Assembly: GCF_032362555.1 (NCBI RefSeq)
Contig: NC_083531.1
Location: forward strand, 2,170,001-2,234,000
Direction of reading: 5' to 3'
Source of the DNA: Amyelois transitella
Taxonomy: Eukaryota; Arthropoda; Insecta; Lepidoptera; Pyralidae
DNA length: 64,000 bases
Shown here: piece after piece, positions 12,401 to 22,154 of the stretch
Layout: every line of letters begins with the position of its first letter
Position numbering within the stretch: the stretch's first letter is position 1
Program-made: the position numbers and the translations under genes
The notes under the pieces: generated by a model
The model's input: only the letters and a program-made list of their open reading frames with translations
The model's database searches: none
What the model was told of the DNA's origin: nothing

Positions 12401-15400
12401 GTCGAATCGATAAAGTGCTTGGTCAAAACTCGGTTGCGTATAAAGGCACCGGTTCGAATCCCACCGCGGCCATGCACCAATGACTATTTTTGAAGTGATG
12501 TACATTAGTTTGATAACTAACCGATGCTCTTACGGTGAGGGAAAACATCGTAAGGAAACCTGCGCATTCAGGCAACTGGATGTGTAACCATATGATCCAA
12601 TACGGGTTAGGTTCCCCTGCAAAGGTTGCGGAGGACAGATGGGGGGAGTCGCTTCGTGTAAAAACCTGACTCACACAAACCAAGATCCATGGTCAAAGGC
12701 ATACCCTGGGCTCCTTCTCCAGAGCGGTGAGGATGCAACCGGGACTAAACCCAGGACAATTTAATAATAGAATTGAGATTCTAACAGCGACAGGTTGCTA
12801 GCACAACACGCCTATATCCCTTGCGGGGTAGACAGAGCCAACAGTCTTAAAAAGACTGATAGGCCACGTTCAGCTGTTTGGCTGAATGATAGAATTGAGA
12901 TTCAAATAGTGACAGGTTGTGCTAGCTTGTCGCCTAAAATAATAATAATCCCAAGTTTATAAGCCCATCCCATTAGTCGGTGTTTTCCGACATCCATGAG
13001 AATGGGACGGAGTGGTCTGGTGCTGGGAACCACACGGCACAAGTAGTACCTAAATGTGTTACTGTTTATAACAGTCGTACGGCAGCCAGAACCAATACCG
13101 CACCGTGTCGCTGATATCGCGCGAGCAGTTCGAGGCGACGGTGCCCAGCGAGCGCCACGCGAACCCCGCCGAGCCGCCGCCGCCGCCGCCGCGCCCCAAG
13201 CGGGTGAGCGCACGCGCACACACACACGCATACATATACACACGCACACACACACACACACACGCACACACACACACACACACGCACACACACACACACA
13301 CACACAATATAAGTTTAAGTTTATTGCTCACCATAATCAATTACAGTTAAGTTAAATAGAACAATATAAAAAACTTAATTCTAAGACAATTGGTACATTA
13401 ACAATTTTTATTCTTATTTAGGTGTTAGGCTCTTAAAACAGTACCTACCATCTATAAAATTATGGCGGATTGACACCTGAACTAGGACTAGTCCTGTATC
13501 TCAGGTTATCAACCCTCCACCCCATTATATATATATTTATTTACGCCAATAATACAATGGTTGTAGTACACCTCTTGATGTATTTGGCAAGGAATTACAC
13601 ACATACATTGTACTGTATTGTACTACAAAAAGCGACGAATTAAACGCCATGTACTCCATTCTTATACTACATTGTATAAGAATTGAGTACATTGAAAAAA
13701 ATAAGCTGTCAAACAACTTTGACTGACTGATTGATTGATTCCAGGCGGAGCCGGAGCACGGCGGGGGGAGGGCCGCGCGCCGCCGCACCGCTCGCTTCTA
13801 CGCGGCCAACAAGGACCCACACGCCACTGACGTTATGTGAGTCTTACATACATACATATAGTCACGTCTATATCCCTAGCGGGGTAGACAGAGCCAACAG
13901 TCTTGAAAAGACTGATAGGCCACGTTCAACTATTTGGCTTTAAGACAGAATTGAGATTCAAATAGTGACAGGTTGCTAGCCCATCGCCTAAAAAGGAATT
14001 CCAAGTATGTAAGCCTATACCTTAGTCGCCTTTTACGACACCCATGGGAAAGAAATGGAGTGGTCCCATTCTTTTTTGTATATTTGTCTGTACCACACAG
14101 CACTCCACAGAGGCCGAAATATAAATGTTTCCACATCCATGGGAAAGAAATGGAGTGGTCCCATTCTTTTTTGTATATTTGTCTGTACCACACAGAGGCC
14201 GAAATATAAATGTTTCCTTTTTTTTTCGCAGCACGAGCAGGAAGAACAAGACGCGCCACAGCCTGAACCCGCCGGTGGAGCACCACGTGGGCTGGATCAT
14301 GGACATCCGCGAGCACCGCCCGCGCACTCACAGCACCGGGTGAGTCGTACAACGCGAGGCGTATAAGTTGACCCAAAATGGTCCGGCCATTTATTATTTA
14401 CTAGCTGTGCTCGCGACTTCGTCCGCGTGTAATAGTAATTTTGGGCATCATTGAATAATTTTCCCCGATTTTTTTCACATTCCCCATTATTTCTTCGCTC
14501 CTCATAGTTGCAGCGTGATGTTCTATAGCCTAAAGCCTTCCTCGATAAATGGTCTATTCAAAACAAAAAGATTTTTTAAATCCAACAAAAAATTTAATTC
14601 CAAAATTGAGATTAGCGCGTTCAAACAAATTAACAATCAAACAAACAAACTCTACAGCTTTATAATATTAGTATAGATATACCTATAATACTAGATTTTA
14701 CCAGCAGTTTTGCCCGCGTGAATATAGCGCCATCTATGAGAAGCAACGAAAAAAACGCACGAATAGCGACGAATTTAGCGCCACCTACGAAATTTTATGC
14801 AATATAGCCGGACAGGTTCTTTAGTCGCCGGCAGACGTTTGAGAAATTTATTCGTGACATTCGCGTCGAGACGTGAATGTCACGAATGTCAATAAAAAAT
14901 CTTTAAATGCTGATTAAAATTCTTGTTTGACTAACTAAATTATATTATCTTTAATTTACTTTCCCACTATGTATGGACAATTCTCAATAGCGCCATCTAT
15001 CCGACAAAGTTTGAATTTCTTAGTAATTTAACTTCTTTCTTACACAGATACTTTCTACAGGCAAATGAAGAATAAGTTGAACTTATTTCCCTTATCTGTT
15101 TACCAGGTCATCGATAGGCACATCGCCCACGCTGGGTTCGTCGTGCGGCTCCGTGCCCCAGTCGCTGCCCACGTTCCACCACCCCAGCCATGGGCTACTC
15201 CGGGAGAACCACTTCACACAACAGGCGTACCACAAATATCACTCTAGATGCCTCAAAGGTGAGATCGTAGCGTTTTCTATCAATTGTTTTACCGACTACG
15301 GCGATGCAAAATGGAGGGTTATGATTTTGGACTGTATGTATAGATAGTAAAGATGTTCATCTGTTCCCTCATAACTTATAAACGGCTTATTATAATTTGA

Positions 15401-18400
15401 TAAAATTGTTGTCTTTAGAAGCCTCTTGATCGTCTGTCAAGCGCTTGGCAACAATTATTAGTGTATCCTCTTAGTCGCCTTTTACGACATCCATGGGAGA
15501 TAAGTAGAGTGGTCCTATTCTAAAGAGAAACACAGCACTTTATAGTAATACTAGCTTTCACCCGCAGCTTCGCTCGCGTGAATTTAGCGCCACCTACAAA
15601 AAGCAACGAATTAAATTCCGCCAACACAAAGCGACGAATTTAGCGCCACTTTAAAAATGAATACAGGTTTTTCGCAAATCCCACGGGAACTATAGTTATA
15701 CCGGGATGCAAGGCACCCTATCTCGTTCTGCAGACTCGTAAATTATATTTACATGATATTTCAAGAAGATTAATTCAGAAGATAACCCGATAAAGAGGTG
15801 ACAAATAAATGAACTAAGTTTCGAGCGTTTATAATATTAATCGGGATGTATGTATGTTTGTCTTGTTCCACAGAACGCAAGAAGCTCGGCATCGGGCAAT
15901 CGCAAGAAATGAACACCCTGTTCAGGTTCTGGTCGTTCTTCCTCAGGGACCACTTCAACCGCACCATGTATAATGAGTTCAGGTTAGTTTCGTAAATTTA
16001 TTTATTTTATTATTTCTAGTAAAAATACATACGTCACGTCTATGTGCCTTGCGAGGTTGACGGACTTAACAGACTTGAAAAGACTGAAAGGCTACGTTCA
16101 GTTGTATGGCTTTATGATAATTTTGAGATTCAAATAGTGACAGGTACATTTAGTGATAGCCCATCGCCTGTCCTTTAGTCTTTTATGAGAGATGGTGTGG
16201 TACTTTTCTTTTTTCTATTGGTGCCGGGAACCACACGGCACTAATTATATACGTATACAATACAATAACTCTTTATATCAACACAATAAATAACAGCAAA
16301 TTCACAATAATATGTATGTATGAATGAATAAAATAAACAATGTTCTCATATTTATCACAGAACGCTAGCGAACGAAGACGCAGCAGCCGGTTTCCGATAC
16401 GGCTTAGAGTGCCTGTTCAGATTCTACTCGTACGGGCTCGAGAGGAAGTTCAGACCAGAGCTATATCAGCACTTCCAGCAGGAGACTATCGCTGACTTCG
16501 AGAATGGTAAGGTTTACAAAGAAAACTTTATTTTCAAAATAAGTACCACTGGGCCCAAATGATACCCTTGTGGGACTCCCGGTTTTCTCTTAATAATATG
16601 GCGGTCCAGCTCTTTAGATTACTGGAAGAAGTTCAGAAGAGAGTTGTACCAGCACTACTAACATGAGACAAGCGCTGATTTCGAGAATGATAGGATTTAT
16701 GGAGAAAAATATGCTTTTTTGTTCTTGAAATCTTTAATGTAAAAACTATTTGACCCAAACGACGCCCTTGTGGAACTCCCGATCGTTTTTTGCTCCTATG
16801 GAAGTTCAGATATTGTTATTTTATTTTTTTATCACACAACAGAATACAACGTAGTCAACATGTATTTTAAAAAAAGAACTTTTTAATAAAGTCCAAAGTA
16901 TTTTCCTTTTGAGAAAATAATATTAATTCCTTAGCGAATTCGTTAAATACCTGAGCTAATTTTACTCCCACTATTAAGTGGCATTGAATAAGGCATTCTA
17001 TTAAGAATGCCTTATTCAATGATAAAAAGTGAATATCTTGTTGCAATTTATTACATTAACATAGGAATAATTTTCAGCATGGTCCATAAGCCTTAACAAT
17101 TGAATCTATAGTTTGAATGTATACATACATACATATAATATACATACAACCACGTAATTTTCCCAGACGGATAGGCAGAGACTATAGCTTTCAGCTAGAA
17201 AAAATGTATGTTTTAATTAACATCCCGCATTTTAGGCCCCTCGTTTCCCCCTGGACACGAGTGGTTACGCACCGCGGGGAAATCAAACCTCCAGAGATCA
17301 TTACACGGAGTGGTCATCCGCTTTCGTGATGTGTCAGGAGTTACATTATCTTTAACTATATAAAAAAAAAAACTATAAATAATACACGTATTAAACGCGC
17401 ACGCAACTTACCTTTACATACATACATATAGTCACATTATGTCCCTTGGGCGGTAGACACTATTTGAAGTTCTTTTTTTTTCTTTTTTTACATCTATTTG
17501 AGCGTCTATTACCAGCCATTACTTTTATTAAACCAATGAGGTTGCATTACTCTTTCTAAATTGTGATCCCTGAATTGAACAGCCTTTGATGGATATAAAG
17601 AGAATTAGTTCTATATCTCTTTATCGCTGGCTGGGTAGACAGAGCCTTGAAAAGACTGAATGACAACGCTCAGCTGTTTGGCTTAATGATAGAATTGAGA
17701 TTCAAATAGTGACAGGTTGCTAGCCTGTCGCCTAAAAGAAGAATCCCAAGTTTATAAGCCAATCCCTTAGGCGCCTTTTACGACATCCATGGGAAAGATA
17801 TGGAGTGGTTATATTCTTTTTTTATTGGTGCCGGGAACCACACGTGTTTATATGAATGAGATTTTAATTCTCTCAAATGTGATGATACCCAGGTCAGCTC
17901 TACGGTCTGGAGAAGTTCTGGGCTTTCCTGAAGTACTACAAGAACGCAGCCGCCCTGAAGGTGGACCCCAAGCTCCAGGAGTACTTGGCCAACTTCAAGA
18001 GCATTGAGGACTTCAGGGTCCTGGAGGTGAGGAGATGGGAATGTTTTGAAAATTTTTTTATAAATGATTTTTGATATTTATTATAAAAGTAGTTGATGTC
18101 GGTTAGTGTTTGTGAATATAAAAAAATCTATTAGTATTTGCGAATACAAAACAGAAAACATTGATTCATTACGTCTTTTTCTCGATTTTGATTTTATACG
18201 AAAACTAAATGTAAATTTTTCCAAAATTTTGAAATAGAAATATGTTTTTTTTTCTAAAGGCTATACAAGTTATCGTTTAATAAAGTTAACATAACTGTCT
18301 ACCCGGATATAGACGTGATCAAACGTACGTAAACATTAAGAATTGAATGAGAAGTTAAGATATGTCCCCCCGCCCGCAGCCGCAGCTGAACGAGCTGCTG

Positions 18401-18510
18401 GCGAGCCAGGGCGCGGCGGCCCCGGGGCGCGGCCCGCACGCGCGCGCCTACGACCGCCACCGCTCGCTGTCCGAGAGCGAGCGCGCGCACGCACGCTTCA
18501 CGCTCAGGTA

Positions 18511-18560
<50 letters not shown>

Positions 18561-18635
18561 GCACGCGCGCGCCTACGACCGCCACCGCTCGCTGTCCGAG
18601 AGCGAGCGCGCGCACGCACGCTTCACGCTCAGGTA

Positions 18636-18675
<40 letters not shown>

Positions 18676-18750
18676 GCACGCGCGCGCCTACGACCGCCAC
18701 CGCTCGCTGTCCGAGAGCGAGCGCGCGCACGCACGCTTCACGCTCAGGTA

Positions 18751-18792
<42 letters not shown>

Positions 18793-18867
18793 GCACGCGC
18801 GCGCCTACGACCGCCACCGCTCGCTGTCCGAGAGCGAGCGCGCGCACGCACGCTTCACGCTCAGGTA

Positions 18868-18909
<42 letters not shown>

Positions 18910-18984
18910 GCACGCGCGCGCCTACGACCGCCACCGCTCGCTGTCCGAGAGCGAGCGCGCGCACGCACGCTTCACGCTCAGGTA

Positions 18985-19024
<40 letters not shown>

Positions 19025-19099
19025 GCACGCGCGCGCCTACGACCGCCACCGCTCGCTGTCCGAGAGCGAGCGCGCGCACGCACGCTTCACGCTCAGGTA

Positions 19100-19141
<42 letters not shown>

Positions 19142-19216
19142 GCACGCGCGCGCCTACGACCGCCACCGCTCGCTGTCCGAGAGCGAGCGCGCGCACGCAC
19201 GCTTCACGCTCAGGTA

Positions 19217-19266
<50 letters not shown>

Positions 19267-19341
19267 GCACGCGCGCGCCTACGACCGCCACCGCTCGCTG
19301 TCCGAGAGCGAGCGCGCGCACGCACGCTTCACGCTCAGGTA

Positions 19342-19391
<50 letters not shown>

Positions 19392-19466
19392 GCACGCGCG
19401 CGCCTACGACCGCCACCGCTCGCTGTCCGAGAGCGAGCGCGCGCACGCACGCTTCACGCTCAGGTA

Positions 19467-19518
<52 letters not shown>

Positions 19519-19593
19519 GCACGCGCGCGCCTACGACCGCCACCGCTCGCTGTCCGAGAGCGAGCGCGCGCACGCACGCTTCACGCTCAGGTA

Positions 19594-19635
<42 letters not shown>

Positions 19636-19710
19636 GCACGCGCGCGCCTACGACCGCCACCGCTCGCTGTCCGAGAGCGAGCGCGCGCACGCACGCTTCA
19701 CGCTCAGGTA

Positions 19711-19768
<58 letters not shown>

Positions 19769-19843
19769 GCACGCGCGCGCCTACGACCGCCACCGCTCGC
19801 TGTCCGAGAGCGAGCGCGCGCACGCACGCTTCACGCTCAGGTA

Positions 19844-19887
<44 letters not shown>

Positions 19888-19962
19888 GCACGCGCGCGCC
19901 TACGACCGCCACCGCTCGCTGTCCGAGAGCGAGCGCGCGCACGCACGCTTCACGCTCAGGTA

Positions 19963-20012
<50 letters not shown>

Positions 20013-20087
20013 GCACGCGCGCGCCTACGACCGCCACCGCTCGCTGTCCGAGAGCGAGCGCGCGCACGCACGCTTCACGCTCAGGTA

Positions 20088-20133
<46 letters not shown>

Positions 20134-20208
20134 GCACGCGCGCGCCTACGACCGCCACCGCTCGCTGTCCGAGAGCGAGCGCGCGCACGCACGCTTCACG
20201 CTCAGGTA

Positions 20209-20262
<54 letters not shown>

Positions 20263-20337
20263 GCACGCGCGCGCCTACGACCGCCACCGCTCGCTGTCCG
20301 AGAGCGAGCGCGCGCACGCACGCTTCACGCTCAGGTA

Positions 20338-20379
<42 letters not shown>

Positions 20380-20454
20380 GCACGCGCGCGCCTACGACCG
20401 CCACCGCTCGCTGTCCGAGAGCGAGCGCGCGCACGCACGCTTCACGCTCAGGTA

Positions 20455-20506
<52 letters not shown>

Positions 20507-20581
20507 GCACGCGCGCGCCTACGACCGCCACCGCTCGCTGTCCGAGAGCGAGCGCGCGCACGCACGCTTCACGCTCAGGTA

Positions 20582-20633
<52 letters not shown>

Positions 20634-20708
20634 GCACGCGCGCGCCTACGACCGCCACCGCTCGCTGTCCGAGAGCGAGCGCGCGCACGCACGCTTCACG
20701 CTCAGGTA

Positions 20709-20754
<46 letters not shown>

Positions 20755-20829
20755 GCACGCGCGCGCCTACGACCGCCACCGCTCGCTGTCCGAGAGCGAG
20801 CGCGCGCACGCACGCTTCACGCTCAGGTA

Positions 20830-20871
<42 letters not shown>

Positions 20872-20946
20872 GCACGCGCGCGCCTACGACCGCCACCGCT
20901 CGCTGTCCGAGAGCGAGCGCGCGCACGCACGCTTCACGCTCAGGTA

Positions 20947-21002
<56 letters not shown>

Positions 21003-21077
21003 GCACGCGCGCGCCTACGACCGCCACCGCTCGCTGTCCGAGAGCGAGCGCGCGCACGCACGCTTCACGCTCAGGTA

Positions 21078-21135
<58 letters not shown>

Positions 21136-21210
21136 GCACGCGCGCGCCTACGACCGCCACCGCTCGCTGTCCGAGAGCGAGCGCGCGCACGCACGCTTCA
21201 CGCTCAGGTA

Positions 21211-21272
<62 letters not shown>

Positions 21273-21347
21273 GCACGCGCGCGCCTACGACCGCCACCGC
21301 TCGCTGTCCGAGAGCGAGCGCGCGCACGCACGCTTCACGCTCAGGTA

Positions 21348-21405
<58 letters not shown>

Positions 21406-21480
21406 GCACGCGCGCGCCTACGACCGCCACCGCTCGCTGTCCGAGAGCGAGCGCGCGCACGCACGCTTCACGCTCAGGTA

Positions 21481-21530
<50 letters not shown>

Positions 21531-21605
21531 GCACGCGCGCGCCTACGACCGCCACCGCTCGCTGTCCGAGAGCGAGCGCGCGCACGCACGCTTCACGCTC
21601 AGGTA

Positions 21606-21667
<62 letters not shown>

Positions 21668-21742
21668 GCACGCGCGCGCCTACGACCGCCACCGCTCGCT
21701 GTCCGAGAGCGAGCGCGCGCACGCACGCTTCACGCTCAGGTA

Positions 21743-21792
<50 letters not shown>

Positions 21793-21867
21793 GCACGCGC
21801 GCGCCTACGACCGCCACCGCTCGCTGTCCGAGAGCGAGCGCGCGCACGCACGCTTCACGCTCAGGTA

Positions 21868-21905
<38 letters not shown>

Positions 21906-21980
21906 GCACGCGCGCGCCTACGACCGCCACCGCTCGCTGTCCGAGAGCGAGCGCGCGCACGCACGCTTCACGCTCAGGTA

Positions 21981-22026
<46 letters not shown>

Positions 22027-22101
22027 GCACGCGCGCGCCTACGACCGCCACCGCTCGCTGTCCGAGAGCGAGCGCGCGCACGCACGCTTCACGCTCAGGT
22101 A

Positions 22102-22154
<53 letters not shown>

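Larger units (their letters stand above)
15107..18026 (+). other. LARP1: LARP1 DM15 (cap/TOP-binding) exons
   Basis: Four exons (15107-15258, 15874-15982, 16361-16506, 17893-18026) encode the helical DM15 repeats: [20 protein letters not shown], then [17 protein letters not shown], then [20 protein letters not shown], then [15 protein letters not shown]. In LARP1 this region binds the m7G cap and the +1 C of TOP mRNAs. The repeats look complete, with no frameshift or stop. Confidence 0.93.

Noticed and set aside
12380..12480. Functional tRNA gene
   Set aside because: Only a degenerate A/B box head followed by a SINE body; it cannot fold into a full cloverleaf.
12902..13355. Frames rich in THTHTH or VCVCVC near the CA microsatellite
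   Set aside because: Translations of a dinucleotide repeat; only 13075-13203 is coding there, in the LARP1 frame.
16982..17021. MicroRNA precursor
   Set aside because: Arms of 18 bp with a 4-nt loop are too short for normal Drosha/Dicer processing, and flanking pairing is absent.
18299..22020. Many minus-strand frames of the type [14 protein letters not shown]...VCVCVCV within the array
   Set aside because: They are reverse readings of the exon-end/CA repeat, have no start context, vary with CA length and resemble no protein family.
18433..22151. CRISPR-like array (regular repeats with variable spacers)
   Set aside because: The 'spacers' are only CA tracts, the repeat is a coding exon end, and the genome is eukaryotic.
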